This document shows, piece by piece, positions 37,101-50,049 of a stretch of DNA of 64,000 bases. The notes under the pieces were generated by a model, which was not told the origin of the DNA, made no database searches, and saw only the letters and a program-made list of their open reading frames with translations. Source of the DNA: Xiphias gladius (lineage: Eukaryota; Chordata; Actinopteri; Istiophoriformes; Xiphiidae). Within the stretch, counting starts at the first letter, position 1; each line of letters opens with the position of its first letter. Position numbers and translations under genes: made by a program. The stretch spans positions 2,338,017 to 2,402,016 of the forward strand of contig NC_053414.1 of assembly GCF_016859285.1 (NCBI RefSeq), given 5' to 3'.

Positions 37101-40100
37101 TTTGAGTCAAGTCTCAAGTTTTTGTGGGCAAGTCAAATGGAAGTGTAAAGTCCTCTAAGACAAGTCTAAGTAAAGTCTCAAGTCCTCGAGGGCAAGTCTA
37201 AAGGCACAGATACGCTTTCCGCAGAGAAAGTCACAAGGACATGAGCTGACGTGGAACCGTGATGAGAAAACGTTTGGAGCTAATATACTGCGTGCGGGTA
37301 TCTTCTTGTGGCAAACCAAAGTTTTCCATTTCTCCCACACATCCGTGTAGTTATAAAATATCTGAAATGCGTGGATGGGCGAAAACCCGCTGCACAGGGG
37401 TGTGTCTGCCGGTGTCAGTGTCGCTGCGCGGAGCCTCGCAACCCTCGCAGATGAATCAAACGTAAATCAAGCTTAAGTCAAGTCCGAAATCTTGTCAGAG
37501 CAAGTCTCAAGTCAAAGGTCCTTGAAGCCAAGCAGAATCACAGCTCTTCAAGAGCAAGTTACACATCAGTTGCAATTCTGTCCAGTCTGTTTTTAATAGT
37601 TTTTAAATAGTGAATTTATGTCTCAAGTCTCAGGTCTCAGGTTCTGGCTAACTAGTTGTTAGCTGAGACTGTTAAGCAGTGTTTGTAGCATGTTTAGCTA
37701 ACTGGCTATTAAACTGGAACAGATCAGGAGTTTGCAGGAACAGCTGGAGAACGGCCCCAACGCTCAGCTGGCCCGACTGCAGCAGGAGAACTCCATCCTC
37801 CGGGATGCCCTGAACCAGGCAACCAGCCAGGCCGAGAGCAGGTAACACACTCGAGTCCAGTTAGGTTAGTGATTTATTAAAGTACCCATTGCTAGCCTTT
37901 GGTGGCCATTGCCATAAATTTATTCAACGAGTTCTCCAAAGATCACCACCTAACTTTACCTGCTCGTTCAGTTCAGATCGGTTTCTGACCTGTAAATTGT
38001 GTTCATTCACAATATTCATTCGATTTCTTACTAATCCATTTTAAGCCTGCATTGCCTTTGTAATTTAGCCAATGAAACCACAGCATTACAGTTAGACGTC
38101 ATTCAACTTTTGTGTGAAAGACTTTCATGATGCCACTGCAACATAGTAAATCACATCTTGGCAGCATTACCTGATATTATGTGAGTGAAACAATTAGACA
38201 GTATAAAAACAGCAGACTTAAGATATGTGCTTCAGTCAAGGTAACTACACTGACTGTACAGAACCACACTTTCTTAGTACTGCTGTTGGTTGAAAGCCGG
38301 ATTTAAAATTTATTGTCTCCGTGCTGGAGAGGCGGCCTGAATCCAGTCCAAACCTTCTTATCGATACAGACAAATTACTGCAGGACTCTGTAGGACATAT
38401 TATAGGAAACCATTTGGAAGGTTGTGCTCCTTTTGGGACTGGAAGAGGTGGGATGTAATACAACAGATAAAAGCAGAGTACACATAATATTCCTCCTGGA
38501 GGTGGGGGGCTGCCGCACCCTCAGTACCCCTCCCTCCTTCAAATATCTGAGACCAATGTCTCGGTGTCTCGTTTTCTTTACTAGACAATTAATTTGGGAG
38601 CGGCTGCACGCCTGAAGGTCTCTGCTTGGATTGTTCTCACATTAGTGCTCTCTGGGACTCCTAGTTGCCTCCTTAAGATGTTCTGGCCAAAGTCTGTGAC
38701 CCTTGACTTTTGAGTTCAGCATCTCATTGGTTGTACTGACTGAACCTGGAGAGTTTCACTGTCACGTGACTCTTATCTGTGGGACACATGAGCAGGACTT
38801 GTGCTGCCCCCCTCTATCATCCGGTCTAACTCTCCCTGCAGGCAGAATACGGAGCTCGCTCGTCTCAGGCAGGACTGCGCCCGTCTTGGTCGGGAGTTGA
38901 CCGAGCGGACCGACGTCCTGCGGGCCGATGAGGCACGCATGCAGAGCCTGGAGGCCAAGATGGCCACCGCCGAGGTCAGAAATAAGAAACTGTTGTCATA
39001 GATTTTTCCAGTTACTGATCTGACAGTGGAGCTGCTGTAAACAGGAAGTGACCCGTGTTTTCTGTCTTTCAGCTGGTCCACGCAGACACTGAGCGCGCCC
39101 TGCAGCAGCGACTGGACGAAGTGCGCTTGCAGCTGAGCGTGTCGCAGCAGGAAGCTGCTGCTGTTAGCGGTCAGTGTTTCTGTTAGCACGTAGCCAACTC
39201 AACCGCTCGGTTTCAACAATGCTGACTAACGCGAGACAGAACTGAAACGTTCCTTCGGCACATTTTTCTGCATTTCCTCACCAGAAGCCCAGAAACCCAG
39301 AAACCTTTTTTAGCAGCAGTGCATTACTTGTTTTCCTGCTGTTTGTACCTCAGAGCTGCAGGGGGCGCTGGCATCCAGAGAAGTTGAGTTGCAGGAGCTC
39401 AAGGCCCAGCTGGAGAACCAGGCTGCAGTGCAGGTAACAACCCGAGCACCTCACCTTCATCACGGGATTTATGTCCTGATGACAGGTATTCCCTCCACTT
39501 CTTCTTCTACAGTTTTACAGTGCAGTTTCAAACATGTCTGACAGTGGAAATGAAACTAGCTGCCTCAGTCAGTAGTCGGCACTAAATCCTTTTACGTCGG
39601 CAGGACGGAATATCGCTTTTTTTCTGCCTGACACACGGATCACTCCGGAGCCCCCGAAAGTAAATTTTATTTTGAAATTCTTTTGCATGACCTTGCAATA
39701 AATGTTGCGTTCCCTCTGATCCATAGAGAAAGGCTGAGCTGTCCTATAATATATTGTTATGTATGAGTAATGTGTTCTGCTGTTGGCTGTGGCCACGTTG
39801 TGAGTGGGCATTGCACCCTCAGGCCCGACTGCTCAGGCACAGGTCTCTATCATTGCATCTAAACAGATACCTAACTCACCGTCTGCTGCTGTGATTATGA
39901 CTGTACGGGATGACGCTGTGATCGTGGCTGTTATGATTTACATTAGTTTATAGTGGGTGTAACACTGACTAGACGCAGGGTTGCGTGTGCGCAGCTTAGC
40001 GACACGGTCGCGCTGACCGAGCGTCGTATCGTAGCCCAACTCCTGTGGGGTGTCGGCAACACGTCTGTCACACCTGGTAGAACCACCTCGTCCGGCTGAA

Positions 40101-43100
40101 TGATGCTTTCTCGTTGCTGATGTTAAGAGTCAGGGGACAGTTACAGCAGAGACGCCCACAGCATCGCAGACCGAACCGCGGCCGCAGCTTCAGACGGCGT
40201 CCGTTTACTGTTGCAGCTCGGCCCGTTGAAAGGAGGAATAAGAAATACGTGCATCGCGTTTAGTGTCGGTTCTCCTGTCGGTAGCATCTGCGGAGCGGTT
40301 CATTAAAGTGGCGGTGTGTTGGAACTGGAACGCACCAACACGCTACCTGGTCCTGTGGATCAGCGGGAACGCAACAAATATTGTGGGAGAACAGAAAAAA
40401 GTGGTTCAGAAAAACATCCCCTCGCTGAGCCTTCAGGGCCCCATTTAGTACACACATAAAAAGTTAAATACAACTAATCTGACCGAGTGAAACTGCTCCA
40501 TCTGCTGGACATTACATTTAGTGTGAGAGAGTGAGGAAATGTTGGATACATATCAGATCAAATCAAATGTATTGTTGGGACCAATGGATGGAAGAACGCT
40601 CAGCAGATTCACTCATGGAGACGAAGCGAATTCTGGTAGAGTTTGAACGAGCGAGATCGAGCTGTTGAGAAACGGTGAAGCGACGGCAGTGACCTGTTTG
40701 TGTCTGCAGGTGGAGAGCGCGTCTGAAGTGGAGCAGCTGAAGATCTGGTACTAAACTTTTCTGTTGTCACATGACCGAAACAGTAGCCGAGTGTAGATGT
40801 TGTGGAGGTGTGTCAGACTGCAGAGTGACTTCCTGTGTGACTTCCTGTCAGTGTGCGACGCAGAGATGAGCAGGTCGTCACTCTGGAGGCGGAGCTTGCA
40901 CAGCTGAAGGAGGAGCTACAGCTGCTGACATCATCACAGTCACAGAGGTCAGAAACACGACAAGCACAAAACAAATTAATATCTCCTCAGAGGAACTTTT
41001 TACTTTGAAAATCCTTTCTCAAACTGATGGATGAAGATGATGTTCAGCGATCATAAATGGGCTCTTATTGTGAAAGTGTCCACAAAGTAGCAGAGCCAGC
41101 AGCACCTGGTGGACGTTAGAGGAACTGCACCGTCTTGAATCAAAAACTGAGACTCTGTGAGTAGTCGAGGTGATTTTTGTCTTTTGTCTCCTCAGAGCGA
41201 AGGAGGACGAGGCCGGAGCAGCAGCTGGAGATGAGATGCCGAAAGACGTACGTTTGAATTCGCAGACCCAACATCAGGGTTGCAGTTTGAAACTAAGGCT
41301 TCCTCCTCGGTTTATCCTCCGGCCCCTGCACCACTAAAAATATAAAGCTTCTGCTAGATACGTTTTGTACACTGTCCTCCATCTTATAACTGATCACGCA
41401 TTCTTTACATCCCTGCTGATCGTGATTTTGATCGATGATCGATTCTCTTCTCTCAGGCAGCCACTGATAAGTCCTCACGGTCAGAGTTCAGGCAACTTGA
41501 TCTCTGTCAATTTCATCTTTTTAAATCACGACCACAAAACAAGTGTAACAGGATATATGAGTATAGATCTTTCATATTGTGCAAGGGCGGACAAATAAAC
41601 ATCTACAACATAAACAAATCGTTTTTCCTCCCTTTGTTTCTGCCCCCACCGCGAGAACAGTTGATTCTGACCATAAAACCACAATGAATGGATGATTATG
41701 AATAAATCAAAACACGAACAGCAGGTAAAAGAAGGAAAAAAGCAACAATAAAGACATTACAAATTCAGTTGATCCACTTCCCTGATTTTTGGTTGAAAGT
41801 GGCAGCAGAGAATTTCAAGCTGAAGAAGCAAAATCAAATTAAAACCGAATTGATAGAGAAAAACCCAGAAAGGGAGAGAGAGAAAAATAATAGGTGTTGA
41901 TGAGGATGCTCTTTGAATCGGATCCTGCTGTGAGGTTTGTTGAACAGCTGCTGTTTCTTTGTCTTCTTCTCTGCAGGGATCAGGAAGTGAGACAGAGTCT
42001 GAGCAGCCGTTTGAAAGGTAAGACACTCACAACACACACACCTGCATTGAGCAGCTGAGGGTCAGTGGTCGAGGGTTTCGGGGTCCAGCTGTACGTGACC
42101 GGTTGTCGTTTGTTGTTATCAGTCTGGAGGAAGACTCTCAGCTGCTTCGTCTGGAGGAAGAACTTCAGCAGCTCAGAGACGAGCTGCAACGGAGTCGTAG
42201 CCACAGCGACGTGAGTCCACACCCACCTCATCTAATACTTCACAGTTCAATACGACCTGATGAGATGAGGCGTCCACCCAGTTCTCCCCGTTGACGCGCC
42301 AAGTCGGCATTTTAGGATTTACCCACTCCGGGGGGAATTTTGGAAAAACAAGAAAAACTCCGTTTGAGTTTGGACAGAGTCTAAGAAAAATCAGCCCGTT
42401 GACTAATTTCACCGGCCTGACGCGGACGTAGTGCGTAATAACAATGACTGTTGTGAATCATAGAAATAAAAGTTCGGGAAAAAATTCGAAGAGAACATTT
42501 CCAAGAATAATGTGAGAATTTAAAGGTTCAATCGCAACTTTCAGAAAAACGTTTCAGAAAAGGCAAATTTGGAGAAAATAGAATTCTGAAAATAAAGCCT
42601 GGATTTTGAAACAAAAGGGGAAACCTTGTGGTAAAATGAAAGACATGAAGGAAATATTTAGTAAAGTTGTTTCTGTTCTGAAATAAAAACTGAATCTGCA
42701 GTATAGTCTTCAAAATTTCAGACTCTCTTTGGGATTCCTTCATTTGTCTTTACTTTTATCAGGCTACTGTAGATTTTCCCTATTTAGATTTTACAGTGTT
42801 TGCCCATAAGGTTAATTCTGTCTTTTGTATGAAAACTGAACCAGAGGAAAATAAAGAAACGGCATCATACAGCATCAAGTACTGTATGAGGTGATATTTA
42901 GCGAAAACCCGGGACGTAGATCTCACTTTTCTTCCATCTCGTGTGGTTTTGGTTCCTCAGGAGCTGCAGGAGAAAATGTCGGCGTCAGCAGAGGCGTTGT
43001 CGGCCGCGGAGCGACTGATCGAGCAGAGAGGGGCCGAGCTTAAAGCGGCGCTGGTCAGAGATAAACGACTTCTTCTGTTCTGACGAAACACAGTGGGAAA

Positions 43101-46100
43101 TACAAGTTGAATAAATACGCAAAGACCTGAAAATCAAGCGGAACTTTAGAGAGATCAAAACTAGTGAATAAGCAGACTTTGGTTACCAAGTTTGTCTTTA
43201 CGGTCTGAAGTTTTACAGTGTAATGAGTGGAAGGTGCACTGTAAAATATATTCATAATTTCCTGCGTGTGTGTGTCCAGGCAGAAGCAGGGGTCAGGTTG
43301 GAGTCCCTGCGTTTGGACTTCCAGGCGTCGCTGCAGGTTCTGTTTCCTGGCGTCTCGGTGGAGCTGGAGCAGGTCAGTCAGCTGTTTCCTCTGTTTCTGA
43401 AAATTTTGGTGAAATTCATTGTTGAGTTCGTCCATGAGCCAACGAACAAGTGAAGAGCTTTTAATTCTGATCCAGAAATCTTTTAGGAACAATTGCAAAC
43501 ACTGTGAGATGAGGACGCTGTTGAACACCTGTATCCCTTGATTTTCTTTCAAATCCAGTTTAAATATTTAGACGATGGTTCAGCCGGTACGAACTCTCTG
43601 AATTCTCGCTGGTTATTGATTTTTGTTTGATCGCAGATGAGCTGTTCTTGGTGTAATCTCTTCTCATCGTCAATGGATAAAAAGTAAAGCTTGTTTCAGT
43701 GTGTTGTCTCAGATTTAACAGCTGTAGGAGCGGTTCAACTCTGACCGTCAGGACTTGGGGTGGGGGGTGACCAGTCCAGCAGACAGCAGCGGTGCGTTAA
43801 CAGAACATGTGTTTTCTCTGCAGAGAAACTGGCTGGAACTTTTTACTCAGAAGGTTCAGGAGAGTAAAAGTGATGCAGAGACGTCTCACTGTGAGGTAAA
43901 GACCCAAAACCAACACACACACACCAGGTCGACAGCTGAGACAGAAGGTAGTGTCATTATTAGCACTGCGAGTGAAATTCTTCAAGAACTCAGAAACTTG
44001 TTCCCTGAACTCAAGATTTTTGTTTGTAGAAGCCATGAACTTTTCCAGAAACTCGGAATATCAGATTTTTTTCAAGGAACTGGTCACGAACTCTGGAACG
44101 TTTCCCACCATTTAGACACTTTTTTAAGAACTCAAGTTCATCAAGCACTTTTTCAGGAGAACGAATCCCAGAAGTCAGTAGATTTTTTTAGGAACTCAGA
44201 ACCTTTTCCATGCAAAAAAAACATTTGTATATTTGTAGAACTCAGCTCATAATCTCATGATTTCTTTCCAGAAGTTTTTTAGCTCCTCTGTGACTTTTCC
44301 CAGAAATCACACAGATTTTTAGCTGAACTTAGCTGAACTCTTCTGGAATGAACTGAAAAACTGTTTCGGGAACCGATGACATTTTTCTGGAACTCTTGAA
44401 CTCAGAACTGTAGACCCCGGGAACAGTTTCAGGGATTTCTGTTTTTTCATGAACGTTGTTGATTTAGTTTTTTTTTCATGTCCTTCATTTTTCTGTCAGA
44501 ATTCTGTAACTTTTTCCAGCAGATAGTTAGATACTGAACTAGAGAAAACTTTTCAGGAGTGTCTCTTAGACGTCAGGAGATTTTTGAGGAAGTCAAACGT
44601 TTTTCCATGAAGTCAAGAATATTCTAGTAAAATCAGAAGCTTTTTCAGAAACTCTGGGATTCTAGACTTTTTTCAGAACTTTCACAGAAACTCAGCGCTT
44701 GTGAATTTGGTAACTTTTCCTGCAAAAACTTTTTTCAGGAACTGATCCAAATTATATGGTACCTGTTCTGGAATTCCAACAAATTACAGAAACTGGAATT
44801 TTGCTTAGGAATCGATCATTTCGATATTAAAGGTGTTATATTGAACAGCAGGTACTTTTATGTTATTTTCTTTTCCATGAAATCAGGATCTTTTCGTGGA
44901 ACTCATCAGTTTCTGTGGGAGTTTTGTTCTCATCCTAGAACTCGAACTCTAATTAACTCTAACAAACTTTGAGGTGAACTGCTGCTGCCTGCAGATTCAG
45001 AGGGGCTCCCCCTGCTGGACGCTTTCAACACCCAGATGGGAAACAATTGGATACGTTTTGTTGTTAACATATATTTTTTTGTCTTTTTCTTTTTTGTGTG
45101 TGACCAGCTGCAGTTGAGGCTGAACAAGGCAGAGCAGAAACAAACTGAGCTGCAGGTAGAGCTTGATCAGAACAGGAAGCTGCTGCAGGAGACGGTGAGA
45201 ACAATTCTCAAGCAACTTTGCTAGTAAACCTTCAAATTGAGCGGTTTCACCTGATTACCTGGTTATTAATGGCGGTGAATTTGTTTTGTTGTTTCTCTGG
45301 CAGGAGGCAGAGCTTCTGTCTCTGCAGCGACGCTCTGAAGAAGAAGAAAACACCTGGAAGAATAAACTTACTGAAGCCGAACAGCAGAAACAAACGGTGA
45401 GGGTCATTTATCGGATACGTCGTGTTCAAAATACTCAAAGTCACGTGACAACTTCACAGTTTCTGAAAAGTCCCAGGGAAACCTGTTTGCTCAAAGGCTG
45501 AATCAGTGATCATGTGTGTTCCAGGTCTCACGACTTCATTCTCAAAGTCTGACATTTTGTGGCCCCGATACTTAATCATATATTTTGCAGCATTTAATAC
45601 AGATCAGTTAAACTACAGTTTAATGAAACCTGTAGACTTATTAAAAATCCTGGTGTCACTTTTTGAGGTAGTTGTTCAGTGAGTGATTCCTGCCGCCTGC
45701 AGGTCCTGGATCGACTCAAGCTGCTTGAGGACGAAGTTCAGTCGAAGGGGACGGAGACGGAAAACCCTCAGCAGGTCCGTCCTCTCGGCGTCTGTGTTGG
45801 GTGTTTCTGCGAAAGAAGCGAAAGCTGTAGTTTGGATGTTAACGATCGTTGGTGTTAACGTGGAGTTTATTGCTGTGTCTCAGCTGAAGGAGCAGCTGAT
45901 GTTGTTGGAGGCTCAGCTGGAGAAACAGCTGGAGGAAGCCAGCTTCAGCCAGAGCTGCAGCGAGGAGCTCGCTCAGGTCCGAAGACACACACACACGATC
46001 GGCTCGATCACGTGTCACAATCAATCGAATAAATTAGTCTTGACTTTCATTATCGAATTTTCTCAATGAATCCGTTCATTTAGTCTATAAAACATCAGAA

Positions 46101-46467
46101 AACCGTCAAACATGTCCACCGCGGTTTCTCAGAGTCCGAGGTCTTGTCTTCAGGTGTCTTGTTTTGTCCAACCAACAGTGTCTGTCTCTTTAGTCTGCAT
46201 CTGCCTGTGGTCGCCTGAATGAACAGTTTAACTATTAGTAACATGAAGCTTATCGTTATTTTCTGGAGGTGGGGCTTTGAATTCTAGTGAAACACCTTTT
46301 CACTCGTTTCCCAAACGTGCCCCACAATTGAGATCAATGAATCCAGGTCCAGTAATTTTCAGGGTTTGTATTTTTTCAAGTCGTTGCAAGTTTTACACCA
46401 ACACTGCAGAAACTGAAATAATCACAGTGTGAGGTGAGGGGACGGGTTCACATCCAGTAGTTTGACC

Positions 46468-46498
<31 letters not shown>

Positions 46499-47322
46499 CA
46501 GGTGCATTCTCAGTTGCAGCAGATGACCATCAGGTTGCAGTCAGAGCAGCAGCAGCGACGGCAGCTGGACGCAGAGCTGCAGCAGGTCAGAGTCACGTGT
46601 TCTACCGACCACGGTCAGATGACAAGTTGTCAGGTCGAAAACGCTCATCTATTGGTTGCTGTTTTTCAGGCGCGACAGGAAGTTCTGGAGCTGCAGCAGC
46701 AGATGGAGGCTGACCGGAGATCTGCTGCTTCCCCCAAGGTTTTGGTCACGTTTAGTCCTAATTTACCTTTTAAAGGCTTAAATTCTCCAGACTGAACATT
46801 GACGCCACAGGGAGAGGAAGCACTCACTTCCTGGCTTTGTCAAAGTAAAAGTTATGAGAAATGTTGCTCCTTCGATACGTGTGATAATAAAATAACGTTT
46901 ATTTATGTAGGACAAAATGTTTTCAATCATAAACAGCAAAAATTTTCAGTAAAATAGGAAGAAGAGAAGAATTTGCTAAGAAAATTCCAAATATATTCAA
47001 ATACACAAACTTGCTGTAAATGTATACACAGACATTAGTGATGGTGATGTGCTCATGTGTTTTAGGGTCCGCTACATAAGAAGTTATTTTCTGGATGAAT
47101 AAGGTTTCATCTAAAAAATAACTACTTCTGCCAAACTTATCTCAGACGTGACCCATTGATAGATGGGAGATGACTCCGCAGCATTTCTTCTTACTTTTAT
47201 TTTGGCGAGACGTTCAAGGTCGAGCCTTTAAAACAGGAGCAAAGTGTTTTAGTTGAATCTGAATTCTGCTGCTGTTTCTGCAGGAGGCGACAGTCGAGGT
47301 GAAGGAGGAGACGCCGGTGTGA
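34155..47322 (+). CDS. rrbp1: Ribosome-binding protein 1 (p180), 23 coding exons
   Basis: Exons: 34155-34794, 34989-35143, 36013-36135, 36569-36721, 37723-37841, 38842-38974, 39073-39169, 39354-39433, 40710-40747, 40852-40947, 41196-41247, 41977-42017, 42123-42210, 42961-43053, 43280-43372, 43824-43895, 45108-45194, 45304-45396, 45703-45774, 45884-45976, 46502-46585, 46670-46738, 47284-47322. All join in phase to 869 residues. The start MDISDPQTLGF, followed by a transmembrane segment (about 8-28) and SMKETSYEEALAKQR, matches RRBP1. Next come a lysine-rich patch (about 57-75), a Glu/Pro-rich acidic stretch (about 95-130), a second KEKKKKS patch, the IAPVLPYGELLSAVS region (about 220-235) and a long coiled coil from about 265 to the end. 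The family is an ER membrane protein that binds ribosomes and microtubules. There is no decapeptide-repeat array, so it resembles the short mammalian isoform. From 42961 onward every coding exon is a multiple of three. Confidence 0.95.
36760..37650 (+). repeat. CAAGTC-rich degenerate tandem repeat in an rrbp1 intron
   Basis: AAGTCAAGTCTCAAGTC-type words recur irregularly (36765-37200, 37450-37560, 37618-37645), interrupted by about 230 bases of other sequence. The period is variable, roughly 30-50 bases. The same word family, inverted relative to the plus strand, occupies three tmem63b introns. Confidence 0.75.
37842..38841 (+). other. rrbp1 intron, no feature recognised
   Basis: The 1.0-kb intron between the exons at 37723 and 38842 shows no recognised repeat or RNA gene. 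The part from 38230 to 38640 has longer broken frames than its neighbours and could be an old insertion, but no family was recognised. Confidence 0.3.
39434..40709 (+). other. rrbp1 intron, no feature recognised
   Basis: This 1.3-kb intron includes a moderately CpG-rich patch (39970-40220) but no repeat family, exon or RNA gene that I can support. Confidence 0.3.
43960..44960 (+). repeat. Ancient degenerate repeat field (GGAACTCAGAACTTTTTCAG-like)
   Basis: In the rrbp1 intron 43896-45107 the words AGGAACTCAGAA, TTTTTCCAGAAACTC, TTTTCAGGAACT and GAACTCTGG recur about every 25-45 bases over 1 kb, all on the same strand. They look like a decayed tandem array. No family was recognised. Confidence 0.55.
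46471..46498 (+). repeat. (GT)14 microsatellite abutting a 3' splice site
   Basis: The run ends three bases before the rrbp1 exon at 46502 (GTGTGTGTCAG|GTGCATTC), so the acceptor lacks a normal polypyrimidine tract and depends on a UG run. Confidence 0.9.
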
Positions 47323-47470
47323 TTCCTTCCGCTCTCGGACCACGTTTCTTGATTTTGTTCCACCTGTAGCGGAGCGGCAGAAATCAGACGTCAGGTCTTT
47401 TTCTTTACAGTGAGGTTGAACGAAAACACGCAGCTCTGCTTTATTATTGTCTCTCTGCTGCTCAGTGACA

Positions 47471-47476
47471 AATAAA
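47471..47476 (+). terminator. Poly(A) signal of rrbp1
   Basis: AATAAA occurs 149 bases after the rrbp1 stop codon, followed by a TG/T-rich stretch, giving a short 3' UTR. Confidence 0.65.
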
Positions 47477-47967
47477 CGGTAAAGTCTGACTGTTGGTTTT
47501 ACGGGTCGATTTTTCTGTCGTTTCTCTCGGCTCCGACTTGTGAGAGCAGCACCTGCAGTGAAGTGTGCGGAGCTGAATACAGTCTGGGTCAGTTTGTCCC
47601 AGGGACAGATTAGGAGTCAACAAGACGGGCTCCTGGACACAAGTCAGAGACCCCCCACCCCTCCACATAGGAGGGCTTTTATTGTGAAGAAGCCACAGGA
47701 AACGGGTTTGTCTCTGAGGTTAGCGCCGACTGTGATCCTTCTTCGAAAATGCGTCTACAACAGAACCGTTCATTTGACCCGAGCGTGTTTGTTATAAACA
47801 GATTTCATTTTAAACAGCCACCTGCCGTTACCACGGTAACCACAAGTTTCACCAAGTCAACCAAGACTGAAATCTGAAGAATGATCACTTTTAACTTTGA
47901 CCTGTAACAGTGTTTTTACAGAGTGGTTCCACTACTTAGTGATAGTGACACTGTACTTTAACCAACC

Positions 47968-48099
47968 TATTTATCCTGTATAATCAGAATATAAAGACGT
48001 AACAACTGGTTTATTTATCCTTATAATCAGAATATAAAGACGTAACAACTGGTTTATTTATCCTGTATAATCAGAATATAAAGACGTAACAACTGGTTT
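47968..48099. repeat. Three-copy minisatellite, 43-44 bp unit
   Basis: The word AATCAGAATATAAAGACGTA recurs at 47982, 48025 and 48069. Units are near identical and differ by a TG indel. It lies in the rrbp1-tmem63b spacer. Confidence 0.85.
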
Positions 48100-48442
48100 C
48101 TGACAGACTCTGATGCAGCTGTGACCAGATCTCGTTGTTCATCAGCGTCTCTGTTACCGGCTCCAACTCCTCCATCAGTGGAGGCTGCTGGATGAACAGA
48201 TGATGAACCACAACACAGAAATAATAGAAAAATAGAATAATAGAAAACGTGGAACAAACACTGAGCATTGATAAAGTCTTAAACATCTGCTCACAGCTGC
48301 ATTACAGCCTGTTAGAAACCAGTTATTAAATGTGTATGTAAATGCTCAATCATTAATCAAGTTCTTCCAAAAATCACAGGAAAACCCTCAGCCCCTCTGT
48401 TGTGGACTCAGAGAAGGAAGAACTGGACGGATGAAAGCCAAT

Positions 48443-48448
48443 TTTATT
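48443..48448 (-). terminator. Candidate distal poly(A) signal for tmem63b
   Basis: TTTATT on the plus strand gives AATAAA on the minus strand. If used, the tmem63b 3' UTR would be about 5.8 kb. A proximal candidate (TTTATT at 54141-54146) lies only about 70 bases after the stop codon. Confidence 0.35.
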
Positions 48449-49972
48449 GATCAAGTAACATAAATAGGACAAATGTTTCACTGTACATACAACCTGGAAA
48501 GTAAAGTCAAAATAAATAGTGTCCCAGCAATAACTTAAAAGCATGAGATGGACCAGCTGACCGTTAGCTTGGAGTCAGTGGGATGAGACGCCGAGTCCCG
48601 TCGGTCTCGAAGGACGACAGTGCGGTTCGACGGCTATTTACACATTTCATATTATACACATTTGTTCAGTTTCAGTAGCTTTCGGCTGATGTTTAGTTTC
48701 AAACTCTTCGGTTCACATTGGTCTTTTCACAACTTCAATAACTTCAGCAACGATTTAAAAAACTACGAAAAGCAAAAAGCAGCGGCTGATTATTAAAAAC
48801 CTTTAGTTACATGTTACAACAGCATCGTCGCATCTATCAACGTGTCTTTAATACAGGTTCAGTATCAAATACCTCAGTCAGCAGGTTACAAAAATATCAT
48901 ACAGACTCTTCTTTAACGAGCGTCTTCAGCTTCTGCAACCCCGAGATGTCAGTGAACGCAGCAGCTCTCAACCTTCAGTGCAGCTCCTCGGAACCGGAAG
49001 GAACCAGAACCGAGACCACTAACCCTGCGAGATGACGTTTTAACCCTTTCGGCCTCCGGGGGTCTGGTTGCTGGAGGAGGTCTGGATGCTTGTGTTTAAG
49101 AAACTGCTGCCGTCCGTTAAAATTGTGGGAAACCGAATGCGACAGACTGTTGGATCTGGGATCTCGCGTCGCTTAAACGTGAGTCAAAATGATAAATGTG
49201 CTTTTGTGATAATCGAAGCTTGATTTCAACGTGTTCTGGGGATTTGAGAACCTCGTGAAAAGTCGCGGTTCATCTTGACCTTGGAAACTGAAGTTTGCTG
49301 AATAACCGAAGCCAAAATGGAAGCAAAGGTCCGGGAAGTGATCAGGACAAAAATGGAAATTCAAACATCTACGATTGGATGGCAACTACATCCGCTGATG
49401 AAGATCATGAGATACGATCAAAAGCTCAATAACAGCTTCCGGATGGACCTTGGGGTGAGATTGTGGGATCGATTTCGAGATGCCGAATCTTCCTCAGTGA
49501 CGCTGGAGCAGAGGAAGAAGGTTTAACAGAAAACCATCAGCAAGTGGCGACCTACAGGGGTAACGACGCTTCAGCCATAGTTCAGCTGGAACTGGCTACG
49601 AAGCTCGATTCTTCTCTGGTACGAACTGGAGACCAACAACATTTTGTACTTTGAAATAATCCGAAACCTTTTCTGAAACCATCTGGCTCCTCCAGAAACC
49701 AGGCCTGCGGCATTCTCCGGGCCACTGGGTTGAGAACTGCTGAGTTGAACCTCCAGACTCAGATTCAGACCTGGGAACCACTGCGAGCTCTCCCTCCGTT
49801 TCAGTTTCATGTGCATACAATCACGGCCGGAGCGCCTGGCAGCAGACGCCCCGCTGGGGGTGAACAGGAAACCAAAATAATGAAACATCTGGAAACAAAT
49901 GCTGCAGGTTCTCCGGCGTGTAGCCACCAACTGACACCGACGTCCCGGTGGCTACAGCTTTCATAGTCCAGC

Positions 49973-49978
<6 letters not shown>

Positions 49979-50045
<67 letters not shown>
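49979..50045 (+). repeat. (CA)33 microsatellite
   Basis: This is an uninterrupted CA run, preceded by GCGCG. Long minus-strand frames across it (Val-Cys repeats) are artefacts. Confidence 0.95.
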
Positions 50046-50049
<4 letters not shown>

